From the NCBI GenBank assembly GCA_001051155.2, contig JYIP02000004.1, positions 2,288,383 to 2,352,382 on the forward strand: a stretch of 64,000 bases of DNA, read 5' to 3'. The notes beneath the pieces were generated by a model. That model was not told where the DNA came from and did no database searches. It was given only the letters and a program-made list of their open reading frames with translations. This document shows, in pieces, positions 40,914 to 51,522 of the stretch. Source of the DNA: Chrysoporthe austroafricana. Taxonomy: Eukaryota; Ascomycota; Sordariomycetes; Diaporthales; Cryphonectriaceae. Every line of letters starts with the position of its first letter. The stretch's first letter is position 1. A program made the translations under genes and the position numbers.

Positions 40914-43900
40914 GTGGTTGTGCAGATGTCGAAATGATCACTGGACCAACGTGAATCTGAAACGGAGATCTAAGATCGAGCCATCCTTGGAATGGGCAGG
41001 CGTGACGCGGTTGTCAGGTTTCCTGGCGTTGCTTTGAGGTACGTGATCTGTCACACGGAAACTCATCGAGGGCAATTCTGTTCGCTCACTGCGGCTGTGG
41101 CTGATAAAATTCCCTAGTTGCAGCTGAGGAGATGGCATCAGCATGTTTCCCTCTTTCCCCATTGAGAACCGTTGCACTTCCGTGGCTGTCCTCAACGCGT
41201 CGTAGCATGACTGGCTACACTCATACTCCTTTTGATGCCCAATGCAAGTCACCACATTCTGGTAGCAAGTGCACACAGTCAATCTCAGGGTGCTCACTGT
41301 TGATATGCACACGCCAGAACCGTCAAGCAATGAATTTTGACACCTTGAATCTGCATCTCCTGACAAGACGTTCCACGACGTGACGAGAGGACACTTGGCT
41401 GCAGGACGAAATGGAGAGCCCAATGGCAGCCTTTGTCAGCCGTAGTTTGAACCTCACATAGACACATCACCAACCATATGTCGAGCCGACGTCTGGCAGA
41501 CGGCAACTTGGGGCAGAGGGGGTGTCTCTGTGCCTGTGTTGCGGTACACTCGGCTCGAGGCATTTTCCTACAGTACAAGACGGGACAGGCGTCGATGCCT
41601 GCAGGGCCTGGCAAATACCCCGGGCAGCGGCCGCTCAGGCTTAACTGCATTGACTTACTGCGTGACAGTCCGCGTAACCACGTGAAAGGCGCTCACATCT
41701 TGGAATAAGCCCATTCCTCCCCTCGGGCAACTGGGTGAGTGGTGACTTGTCGTAGTAAGCGAGGCGGCCCAAAACAGAAGCTCGGGCACGACGCCCAGCC
41801 TGCGGGAGTCAAGGCTTGTCCTGAGAGTCCGACGTCGACGCGCGTCGAAGTCGTTGGAATGAGAAGGAGAGCCTCGGAAGACCTCGACAATTGAGCGGGA
41901 TGTTCCGTACGAGCCGACTTGCTGCTTGCATCGACTTACACGGGGAGGAGGGTTCGGCTAAAGGCCCAGTGCTGCCCACCGCCGGCGGAGCCGACCAAAA
42001 TCGCAGAACAAGAGTTCACAACTCCCGATTTGGGGAGATTTCCCCATGAAGACGAACATTAAGTTTATTCTAAGGAGTGTCTGGCGTCCTCTTTCTTCGG
42101 GGGCGGGGTGGCTTTCAATTTTCTTCAGTATCGGGACAATCACCACGGATGAAAGTCGGAGGCTTATTTCACACCCCCTTTCTCTCCTCTCGTGATAGTG
42201 AAGACGAATTGCCTTCATATATGCACGCCCAGTGGCGTGAGGCCGGGAGAACCCATGTTGCTGTAGCGAGCCAGCAGGAAGCGTCGGCGCACATGGCCGC
42301 TGCGGCCAGGGCGGGGTTTCTTTTCGAACAAGGCTCCGACAGGGAAGCGAGAACCGACAGGGGATGCCGATCAATCATCGTGCATGCAGCACGGGAGGCT
42401 GCCATCGGTTGCGGGGTTTCGCGCGAGGGTGTGCATGTCCTTGATACCACGAGGCACCGGCAGTGGACGGTCGTCGCCGCTGGGGACGTGAGGAGGCATG
42501 TGCTATGGGGTAATAGATACGTAGCTCGTGCGGTAAGGGAGCCCAGCGAGAGGAGGCCCATCGAAAACGTGGGTTCGCGGCAGCGGATGACTTGCTGCGC
42601 GGTAGCAAGCCGAGCCCTCGCTCGCGCACGACGAAAAAAAAAAAAAAAATACGAAAGCGTGCATTCATTCCCAGCAGCCTGTGCCCTGGGCCGAAAAGGC
42701 CACGAGACAACGAGCAAGATACCCCTCCCGTCCCCTCCCCTCCTCGTTCACCTCGGGCGAGGAGGTACAGCCCGGGTATCCCCATCAAGTGCGACAGCCC
42801 GACTCTTCGCAAAAGCACCTGGGCCCTACTGAGTAGTCTCGCAGCGCTGGCGTGACCAATCAGAGCGGTTTCCAGGCACAACGTGATAAGGATCGTGGAG
42901 CGCGGCGGCTGGGCACAGTGCTATGTGTCGACGACCGGCAGTACTCTGGTCGTAGATATCTAGTCCGAAGTGCGGACCTGAACGCTGCCGGTCGACGAGA
43001 CCTACCATAGCAGACAACTTGATCTGGTGTAGCCCCGTGCTGCGTGCGCTCCTACGGGATCTTTTGCTGGTATTAGCTTCCTGGCCGCCTCGCCCATTGC
43101 TTGATGCGACCAGGTGCGGACGGAGCAAGAGGAGTGCATTTCCCATTTCCCAGTATATCTCACAGGTGTGTGAAGTCGATGCGCGCAGAGCCCGGAGGTT
43201 CGACGGTCGGGTTATAGCCGGCGTTTCTGTTGTCAACCTGCTACAACGCGCGAGAATCGGCCACTGCTAGTGCACAGCCTCTGGCACCGGCAAGTGGTGT
43301 ATCAGCATGGAGAGAATGCGTAGGGGTGACGTCTCTTCGGAGCGAGGGTCCAAGGCGTCGCATCGCAGTCTGCACAGAGCGATAGGGAGGGGCCCCAGGC
43401 ACCCTGAAGAATGGCAGCGCGACAGGCCTGTTTCAGCGAGCGATCAACGCCTCTGCATCCCATCTTCAGGACAGATATATGCCGGGCAGCCGGGTCCAGA
43501 GAGATCACCAGCTGCCACCACGGGGGCCCTGGGCAGTGGGTTGTGCAGATCGAATCACCCACCGGTGCTATTTTCATGTGACTGTGGCTGCCACTTCCTC
43601 TGCCCTGGTCGCACCCACCTTATGTCAAAAGCGGCTCTTGTGTGCGCACTCATGACAGCGCCGTCGAGAGGGTTTCAAGTCTCTAGCTTTCGAGGCCGTC
43701 CGGGATCCCGGCTAGGCCAGGGCAGGACAGACAATGCGAGCGTCGCATGAAACCGTACGTCCCGAAGCGAAGGAGGATGCAGTGAGGATAGGGCTGGTGG
43801 AGGAGGTCTCGAGTGCGCAGGGCCCAGATCCCCACCGAAACCGGGCCGCGGGCCAATTCTCTAACCCGGGGTAGACCGGGATAGACGGGCAAGTGGATCC

Positions 43901-45275
43901 GGATGCACCCGTACTTGACCTTGTCGCCCTCCCAGACATCAGCCCGCTGATCAGATACAGTCAGTACTGTGCGTCCGCACATCCAGTGCCGGGGCGATGA
44001 GCAAACTGTGCCCCAGAGGAGGTCATCAGACTGAGCAATCAGGCCAGGGCAAGAAACACTACCACGCACGGCACCGCAGTCTTTTTTTTTGGGGGGGGGG
44101 GGCTAACCCTGACCAGCCTGGTTTGTGTGCGAGTGTGCGAGTGTGTGTGTGTATAGTGTATGTGTGTTTGTGTTTGTGTGTCGATATTCCACAAGCCGTG
44201 TTCCTTGTCTCGGGATAATGGGCGAACAAAGAGATTGAGGATCAAAGGACGAGCGAGGTCAAATTTGCCAAGAGGTCCCCTGCTCTTCATGGCTGACCAC
44301 TAAGTACGGTATTCGGAGTACTATGTACTATGGAGTACTTGCCACAGCAGGTCAGGTCAGGTCGAGCCAGGCGTCCCCCCGTACCTACTGGGTAGGTAGG
44401 TATTTTGGAACAAACAACATCATTGACGCTGGTACCCAGTGTTGCTCTGCTCGCACGGGACTCCGCATTCGTCACGGGCTTTTTTGTTTCTTTTTCCTGA
44501 CCGCACCAGAAGTTTCCAGACACGTGCCGTGCTGCAGGCCTCATATCTCGCTGTGGCTGCACAGCAAGGCTCGCCGTCTCCGGCTCATTGACGGATACCC
44601 CTGTCGGGCGGTATCAGCAGGGGCGGTGGGTACAAGCAGGGTACCTGACTTGACCCCTGCTCCCCTTCACGCCTGCAGTGATCGCAATCAAGCCAATGGC
44701 ACAGGCACCAGGCGCGATCAAGATCACCCAGTCCCAGTCCCAATCCCTCCTTCCATCCCGCCGGACTGTCCTCCCTCCATGCCCACCCCCCCTTCCCAAG
44801 ATCTCACTCTACGCGGTACCCTGTCCTGCCCTACCATGCCTACACCACCATGGCTTACATCTATCAAGCCGTGGCCATGGCCTGCCTGCACGTCTCTCCT
44901 CCCTCCTCCTCCTCCTCCAACAACAACAACAACATCGAACCCAACACCAGCAATTCTGCAAAAGAGAGTCATCTCCTGTCACAGTACCGATAATCGCGTC
45001 AGCTCTGCCAGCCTGCCCATCTAACCCTTCTTTTGATCCATCGTCCTTTGCTCGATCCGGTCAAGAGGACACCATCACCTGCCATCCACCACGGTACTTC
45101 GCTTCCTGGCATCAAGGTACGTGTGACTCATCCAGCACAGCGACCGCCTCCCCGATGCGCGCCCCTTTCCCAGGCCGCGTATGGCCCGGGCGCGTCTTCT
45201 CGCTCTGTCCTTCATCGCTGACGTCTCTGCCTTCATCGTCATCACAGACACCTTGTCCCAAGAAGCACCATCGAT
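40914..45275. other. Gene-poor region (about 4.4 kb) before STB3
   Basis: No gene is supported. There is an A17 run near 42633-42649, a T9/G12 junction at 44082-44102 and a GT-rich stretch at 44121-44190. A direct/inverted TACCTAC/GTAGGTAGGTA stretch lies near 44383-44401. The last ~600 bp before 45276 are CT/CCA-rich and likely the STB3 leader. Confidence 0.5.
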
Positions 45276-46334
45276 ATGGCATCCATGGCATCTGCTGCGC
45301 GCGATATCCAGGCGACCTCCGGCCGAGACAACTTAACTGATGTAGCGGCCCAGAGTGTCGCTGTGACACGATCTCCTCCCTTGCCCCTTCCCACCCCTCC
45401 GAACTCCCTGTCCCCCGGCCTGCATCCCCATGGCCTGCGCGCACAGCTGCTCAAGGCCAACTTCGAACCCGGCGTGCCGCATCTCGACCTACACGACGCG
45501 GACAGCCAACCGCACTCCGGCACCGGCGCGCATGGCTCCCTCGATTCTCCCCCGGATGACCCCGCCGGCGCTCTGACGCCAGCCATGCTGGCGAAATACC
45601 ACCTGCCAGAGATCCTGTTGAATCATGGTCCGCTGGCCATACGGCACATCACGGGGTACCTGACCACCTCCGTCCCAGGCTTCGCCGGCATCGCACCGGC
45701 CAAGGCCCGGAGGCTCGTGGTCGGCGCTCTGGAGGGTCGAGGGAGTGGCGGTGAGGGCGGGGGTCCGAACGGTGACGTGGTATTTGAGAAGGTCGGCTGG
45801 GGACGGTGGGATGCTCGCCGCAGAGGTCAGCCGGCACGCGACTCCACGGCCCACATGGTCCACGACCCATCTCCGCCGTACATGTCGGGCATTCCCATCG
45901 CGGGAGGGGCGACCTGGAGCAACGAGCGGACGCGCCTAGGCGGGTCGCCATCGAGCACGCGCGGTTCACCAGTCTTTTCCCATGACGATCGTGGGTTTCA
46001 CATGGACGAGGACCATGCTGACAATATGTCACTGGATGGCTCCGCCTCCGCGTCTTGCTCCGAGGCTCCAGACGACGACGACGACATTCCGATGGACGAC
46101 CCGGAGGATGTCACCGACGAAGAGGACTGGGCCGCGATCGGAGCTGCTGGCTTGCGTGCTGCCTCGTATTCCCAGTCGGCTGGTCGTCCAGGCACTTTCC
46201 CGCCCCGTTTCACCTCTTCCGGAATGGTCAGGCCTCCACGCGCGAACAACTTGGACTATGCAGCACTTGCTGTCAAACCCGATGCGCAGGAGCGGGAGGC
46301 TATTGAGGCTCTCCTGAGTCTCGGTTCTGTATAA
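45276..46334 (+). CDS. STB3: STB3-domain transcription factor (Sin3-binding, RRPE-binding family), 352 aa
   Basis: Single exon, ATG 45276 to TAA 46334. The N-terminus is Pro/Ser-rich. The Stb3 DNA-binding domain spans about residues 99-180: ALTPAMLAKYHLPEILLNHG, PLAIRHITGYLTTSVPGF, APAKARRLVVGALE and, after a Gly-rich insert, VVFEKVGWGRWDAR. The C-terminal half is disordered and acidic (DDDDDIPMDDPEDVTDEEDW), ending with EREAIEALLSLGSV. In yeast Stb3 binds the ribosomal RNA processing element and recruits Sin3/Rpd3 to repress ribosome-biogenesis genes when nutrients or TOR signalling fall. A second Met lies at codon 4. The gene could have a 5' non-coding exon in the CT-rich upstream region. 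Confidence 0.85.
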   Translation: MASMASAARDIQATSGRDNLTDVAAQSVAVTRSPPLPLPTPPNSLSPGLHPHGLRAQLLKANFEPGVPHLDLHDADSQPHSGTGAHGSLDSPPDDPAGALTPAMLAKYHLPEILLNHGPLAIRHITGYLTTSVPGFAGIAPAKARRLVVGALEGRGSGGEGGGPNGDVVFEKVGWGRWDARRRGQPARDSTAHMVHDPSPPYMSGIPIAGGATWSNERTRLGGSPSSTRGSPVFSHDDRGFHMDEDHADNMSLDGSASASCSEAPDDDDDIPMDDPEDVTDEEDWAAIGAAGLRAASYSQSAGRPGTFPPRFTSSGMVRPPRANNLDYAALAVKPDAQEREAIEALLSLGSV

Positions 46335-47009
46335 AATTTTCATTGCATGGCGACGGCGTTACACATGATTTTCGGCATTTTCGCGGCTGGCGGTCGGCTT
46401 TTATTCTTGTCCTTTCAGGGTGGGTCAGCCCAGGGTGTCACTATACCTCGATCGAGGCGGCGACCTCTGGATCATCAACTCAACTTTATGGCGTCCTGGT
46501 CCAATGGGGGAATACACGAATCACCACTTTATCGTGTTTGGGGTGTTTTTCTGGATATCGGACCAACTTACCGCTTATGCGTCTTGCGACTCCGTACGAC
46601 GATGCTTACTAAAGCCACGGAGAACTATTCCGAAGGGCAGAGGCTCGCTCTCAGCGTGCCGGCCCACCACATGTCGTCCTCGACTTTCGTCCCATCCATC
46701 CCCTTTGTTATCGTCCTGGAGACTTCAACAATTCTTCTTGAGGACGGAGACTTTTTCTTTTTTATTCTGATCTGTCTCTACCACTTGTCAGTGGTCGTTG
46801 GACTTGACAGCAGATCATCTTGTGGTCGGAAGTTCGTGAGGGGAGACGGTTGGGAAAGGACTGGTGATTGATGGGGCTAATGCCCCAGATAATGAATGAA
46901 CGTTGGTGTGAGGAACATTTTATACGGCGTGAAATAATACCAATCGCACGTATTGCCATGCAAGTGGCAGAGAAAAGGAGCAGAAAGAAGAAAACAAAAA
47001 AACTGAAAG

Positions 47010-47083
47010 TTTTTTTTTTTTTTTTTTTTTTTTTTGGGTCTCGGGGGGAATGGTTTTTTTGGTTTTTTAGGGGTTTTGTCTCN

Positions 47084-47152
<69 letters not shown>

Positions 47153-47213
47153 TTTTTTTTTTTTTTGGGTCACGGTGGAATGGTAGTTTCGAGGTCTCGA
47201 GGAGTTTCGCTCG
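47010..47213 (+). repeat. Homopolymer-flanked near-duplicate around the single ambiguous base
   Basis: A T26 run at 47010-47035 is followed by GGGTCTCGGGGGGAATGG and ends at N 47083. Then come A51 and A5 runs, and a second T26 run at 47141-47166 followed by GGGTCACGGTGGAATGG. The two 3' flanks align along their length, but the left copy has its mixed bases replaced by T and G runs. This looks like a poor-quality read end joined to the true locus. Confidence 0.75.
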
Positions 47214-47361
47214 CTAGCCTGAAAAAGAAACTGTTGATCGTTCGCCGCCAAATGACGCTCCTCTACTTTGCGTCCTGCACGTGAGTGGGTCAATTGTCAT
47301 GCCTGCGTTCTCGTCCACGAAACTTCTTCTCTTCGGGGATTGTTTCCGATTCGATTGCAAC

Positions 47362-48145
47362 CATGTCCAGCCCACTGGAGAACTGGAGCTATTCCCTGTC
47401 TTGTATGTCCCCATGGTGGTCTTCGTTCCCGTCTTCAGCCCTACGTGACTCCCCTGGCATATGTGCTCGGCTTCTCCCTATCCCCATCCTACCTCTGTCA
47501 ACGCCTTCCAGTCTCTACTGCGTCTCTGCGCTCGGCTATCTACGTACTCAACGTCGACGCCGAGACAGTGCTCGGACCGGACGGAATCGTGTGTCTAGCG
47601 GTATGAACAGCAGCATTTTCTCGTTGGCCTCTCTGTGGACCTCCGAGTGGAGCTCTCTGTCCACCCACCTCTGGGATTCCTCGAAGGGCGGAAGAGACTC
47701 GAGGCAAGTGCAGATATTGCCCCTCGGAGGCAGGCACCAGACTTTCAAAGAGCGCCCGAGATCTTCCCAGAGCAGGGTGCAACCACATGGTACAGCAGTA
47801 AGACATGAGACCTTCCCTCTTGCAACCAGGAGGGAATTACCTGGTGGATCTCAACATAGACAATGCAAGCGCGTTACTAGTGAGGTTTCAGCCAGCTGGA
47901 ACAGTGCGTACTCAGCTCTGTTACTTCCTCGTGGGCACAAGACCAGAACTTCTTCGCGATCATATGCAGAAGAGACATCTTTCTGGGAAGGAGAAAGGCT
48001 GCGACCTTACAAGCCTGGGTCCGTAGCACCTCAGGTCTTGGGAAACTCAAGACTCTAGGACACTGGACTGTCAAAGAGATCATCCGCCAAGTAGAGGAAG
48101 AACAAGAGCACTCAGTAGTAGGTATCTAATGACTGGGAAGGACGC
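47362..48145 (+). pseudogene. Possible decayed or unresolved gene (low confidence)
   Basis: Successive stretches in different plus-strand frames look protein-like but could not be joined by acceptable splice sites. They read, in order, PYVTPLAYVLGFSLSPSYLC; then YEQQHFLVGLSVDLRVELSV from 47602 to a stop near 47810; then NYLVDLNIDNASALL; then GHWTVKEIIRQVEEEQEHS ending at TAA near 48130. No family is recognised. It may be a frameshifted relic, a real gene with unusual introns, or chance. The left neighbour is the assembly join at 47083. Confidence 0.25.
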
Positions 48146-48473
48146 AAAGGGGCAAGAGCGAGCTATGCATTTACCCAAGCAAACGCAACTAGACATTGAC
48201 GCTCTTTTACTCGCATGTTTGTTCACTGCGACCTACCAATTTCATAGTTGCTCCATCGTTGCTTATAAGGATATTGGGGGAACGTTCTGTTGCTATCCTA
48301 GCTTCTTCAGCAGCAGACAAACCGACAGCTCTCCGTCAACCTTTTAAAACCGTCCAGAAAGCAACGGAAACCTCTGAAAAGCTCGACGTCGCCACCGAGC
48401 TCGTCGCCTCGACAGAACCTACGGACGACTAGACGACACGGCCTTATAGTCTCCCAGAACTTGCACCACAAAC

Positions 48474-50458
48474 ATGGCGCCAACAGCCCACCTGCGCACT
48501 CTCGAAGAGCACATTGAGAATCTGCGAAAGGCCGGTATCGAATGGAATCCGCCCCCCAAGCCAGAGAAAGCACCTGTCGCCTCGCCTCCCCGCCCTGCCC
48601 GCGCCTCCCTTCGCGGACCCAAACACCCTCGCCATGACGAGCCCGAGGAGCTTCGCTGGTCCGACGAGAGCGAATCGGAGATGTTTGTTCGAAATGCTAT
48701 CGGCGCAGTTGCGGCCAAGGACAAGGTGATGTCGGGGAAGAAGAGCGGTGCTGCTGACGCGGCGAGGCCTGGCGCCGTTGACGCAGAGGCTTTCAAGGAC
48801 CTCGGCCTGAAGCAGGGTGACAAGGCGGGCAAGCAGGACGCCTTTGTGTCCTGGAAATACGTGCTTCGCTACTGCGAGCTGTACGTCGGCAAGGCGAACA
48901 CCCCCATCGTCGAGCCCTATTTCGACTACGAGCATCTGCTCAGCAACCAGAACTGGGACTTCTTCTACCTCTACGAGCCCGAGGCCCTCACCGAGGATGC
49001 GATTCTGTTCGTCCCGACCAGCCAGCTTGAGGCCTACCTCCGACTCATCAACAAGAAGCACAACATAGCCCTGAGAATCCCCGATGATGTCAACGAGGCC
49101 AAGTTCTTCCGCCGTTTTAGCTGGCTGTCAACCCCTCAGCCTCGCTACCTCGGTCGCACTACTGGTACTGTATCTTACAATAAGCTGGTCGGCACCATTC
49201 CCCTGCCTGACCCCGAGGATAGTCTGGAGAAGGCCACCGGGATTGAGCGAGACGAGTTTGCGACCATTCTGAGGCAGATCAAGGAGAGCTGGGTTAGCGG
49301 CAGGGGCAAGGGCAATAGCTCCAAATCCAAGAATAACGCGTTGAAGCGATACAAGAACCACAAGGCCTGGGGTCGCGCCACCAAACGCGTCCAGCGATAT
49401 CTGGGCCTCCGACAGAAGAGCGCGTCTGTCGTGGGCCAGGCTGGTGAGTAGAGCACCACCCCATTCCTGTGATGAGTTGCTAGCTGACCGATGCCACCTA
49501 GAATCCACTGGTCAGGAGGGGCTCGTCCTTTGTAACCCCGAGGATGATGTAGTCTTCATCTGCGTCGACATCGAGACCTATGAGAAATCCCCCAAGCTGG
49601 TGACTGAAGTTGGCTTTGCCATCCTGGATACCCGCGACATTCGTGGCATTGCTCCCGGTGAGGGTGCTGAGAAGTGGTTCCCGCTGATCCACGCCCGTCA
49701 TCTGCGCATTAGGGAGTATAAGCACTACAAGAACAGCGTTTATGTAAAGGGTTGCCCGGAGAACTTCCAGTTCGGGTAAGTAATTGTCTCACTTCGTCTC
49801 TCACTAGACTGCGCCATCATGTGGTGTTTGCCGTGTTAACGTTCTTATAGCGAGTCTGAGATCATGAGCATCGACAGCATCGAGAAGGCATGCAACGCGA
49901 TCCTGACGCCCAGGGACCCTTCCACGGGCAAGCCTCGCCAGGTCGTCATCGTTGGTCATGATGTAAACCAGGACACGGAGCTTCTTTTCGTCATTGATGT
50001 TGACGTTCACGAGCTGCCCGGTCTAAAGGAGATTGTGGACAACCAGCGTCTTCAGCAGCATGCTGCAAAGCTCGTGAACCCTCAAAATCTTTCCAACGTC
50101 CTGAGCAGTCTCGATATCCCCCACTCCTACCTACACAATGCTGCTAATGATGCAGTGTTCACTCTCCAAAGCATGCTAGCCCTCGCTGTCCGCAAGCGTC
50201 AGGAGAGCCTGGCGCAGGCATCCAAGCCCGAGAAAGCGTGAGCGTCTCAACTATCCTTCTCTCTTCAACTCGATTCAACTAACAGTATTGCAAATTTCTA
50301 GTCGCAAGGAGTATGTCGACCCTATCATGGGTGGTGGATGGAGCTCTGGTGGCGAGGCATCTGATGGTGGCCCCGTTCCTCCTCAAATCGATCCCAACGT
50401 CAGCCTGAAGACGAGTATTGATGATCGGTCTGTTCAAGTCATCGAAGTGAAGAATTAG
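48474..50458 (+). CDS. DEDDh exonuclease-like protein of the Gfd2/YDR514C family, 595 aa
   Basis: Four exons: 48474-49443, 49502-49775, 49851-50237 and 50302-50458. Introns are GT-AG (GTGAGT, GTAAGT, GTGAGC) and the frame closes at 596 codons. The N-terminal ~300 residues contain a charged linker and a conserved SWKYVLRYCELYVGKANTPIVEPYFDYEHLL block. The C-terminal half is an RNase H-fold 3'-5' exonuclease with all acidic motifs: D346-I-E348 (CVDIETYE), H451-D-V-N-Q-D456, and H510-x4-D515 (HNAANDAVFTL). The ARHLRIREYKHYKNSVYVKGCPENFQFGESE stretch is typical of Gfd2/YDR514C-like fungal proteins. Neurospora QIP, which removes the passenger strand in RNA silencing, has a related exonuclease domain. 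Whether this protein has that role cannot be told from sequence. Confidence 0.8.
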
Positions 50459-50815
50459 GACGAGTAGGTCGCTGACAGCTGGTGGTGAATTCGTTGCCTA
50501 GCACGGTCTCTGTTCTGGCAAGGAGGACATGGGAGCTTTGGAAGGATCTTCCGCTTTCGGGACTGATGTGAAGTGTAAGATGATTTGAGTAGAGAACCTA
50601 CTTTCCGTCCCATACTTGACATGGAGATGTCAGATAGTCCTAGCATTCAGCTGTATCCTTTGACCTGACGAATCATGGCCCCTACCACCCCGTCAAAAAC
50701 CAATGCCTAGAACGCCATTGCTATGTGTCGCTGTTGATACACCATCCATCCGGAATATACAGTAGAGACCCGGTAGTCCCTTGCTCATTCTTTCCCATAG
50801 ACGTTTCCATCCCCC
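50459..50815. other. Convergent intergenic region exonuclease / PAM18
   Basis: Facing 3' UTRs. Nothing else is recognised. Confidence 0.5.
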
Positions 50816-51250
50816 CTATGATGCATTCTTCTCCAAGAATTCTTTTGCCTCATTCACCTTCGTCGCTAAATATGGACTGCCGCCTCGATCCGGATGGTTG
50901 AGGAGCATGAGTGTGCGGTGTGCCTTCCGGACCTTCTCTTTGGTGATGGCTCGTTCGCTGAGGAGGATCTATTTAGCTCCAAGACCTCGAGGATATAATA
51001 GGCATGATTGTACTGACTTGAGCGAAAGAATGAGGGATGCCTCCTTCCTATTCATGCGCGGCTCAAACCCGCCCTTGTAGAAGGCCTGGCCCATCGCGCC
51101 GACGCCACCGCGAGATCTCCGCCATGCGATCATGCCCGCGCGGCCCTGTATACCCCTAGTCAGCGCTCCTGCAGGTCTTGTAGAGGCCTGGGAACATACC
51201 AAGAACGCGGCGGCAGCAATGCCGGTGCCCCATGCAAGTACAGAGGCCAT
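50816..51250 (-). CDS. PAM18: Mitochondrial import motor J-protein Pam18/Tim14, 106 aa
   Basis: Three exons on the minus strand: 51250-51200, 51145-51018 and 50957-50816, making 107 codons with the frame closed. Introns are GTATGT...ATACAG and GTCAGT...CTCAG. The second acceptor was chosen at CCTCAG because it restores [17 protein letters not shown]. The nearer TAG acceptor breaks the frame. The protein has a short N-terminal membrane anchor (residues 4-18), the [18 protein letters not shown] segment and a J domain with H81-P-D83 within [26 protein letters not shown]. In the family it sits in the inner membrane at the TIM23 channel and stimulates the ATPase of mtHsp70 with Pam16. Length and order match fungal Tim14. 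It is divergent to RLP24 across 272 bp. Confidence 0.93.
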
Positions 51251-51522
51251 TTCGTCGGGATGCGATGTCTGCTCTTATGGAGGGTGGGTGACGGTGGGTG
51301 CGAGCGGATGGGATGCAAGCACTTTTTCAGACCTGACGTCGGGGCAAATGCGACCTGCCGCCGCGGCACGGATGCCTATCGATTGGCTGGGGGGCTGCCG
51401 TGGCCCACTTTAAATTTTCAGGGCTTCGACTTTTGATTCTTGGGAATGGGTTCTCGATCTCGCCTCTACGAGAGTCTACCACCAACAGATCTGTATTGGG
51501 CTCTCGAGCGCAGTCCTCAAAA
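51251..51522. promoter_or_regulatory. Divergent promoter PAM18 / RLP24 with an RRPE-like element
   Basis: 272 bp between the two start codons. On the minus strand at 51420-51409 the sequence TGAAAATTTAAA resembles the ribosomal RNA processing element (consensus TGAAAAATTTT), 103 bp before the RLP24 ATG. One such match in 272 bp could arise by chance. Confidence 0.4.

Larger units (their letters stand above)
46335..48473. other. Interval without a firm gene, containing an assembly join
   Basis: It holds the STB3 3' UTR, a low-quality duplicated stretch around the single N at 47083, a stretch of coding-like but frame-broken sequence (about 47360-48145) and the promoter of the exonuclease gene. 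Confidence 0.5.

Noticed and set aside
40938..41423. 161-codon cysteine-containing minus-strand ORF downstream of TOP3
   Set aside because: Cysteines show no spacing pattern, there is no signal peptide, and it overlaps plus-strand frames in a region without splice or codon signals.
42077..42832. 251-codon plus-strand ORF
   Set aside because: It runs through an A17 homopolymer (Lys run), has random composition and overlaps minus-strand frames of equal quality.
47285..48058. 257-codon continuous ORF
   Set aside because: Its frame is Ser/Arg-rich with random character; neighbouring frames look more protein-like over the same stretch. Reported only as a possible decayed region.
51012..51017. 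PAM18 intron 2 using the nearer TAG acceptor (exon starting ATCCTCCTC)
   Set aside because: It breaks the reading frame with the GTCAGT donor. The CCTCAG acceptor 8 nt further restores [12 protein letters not shown], as in the family.
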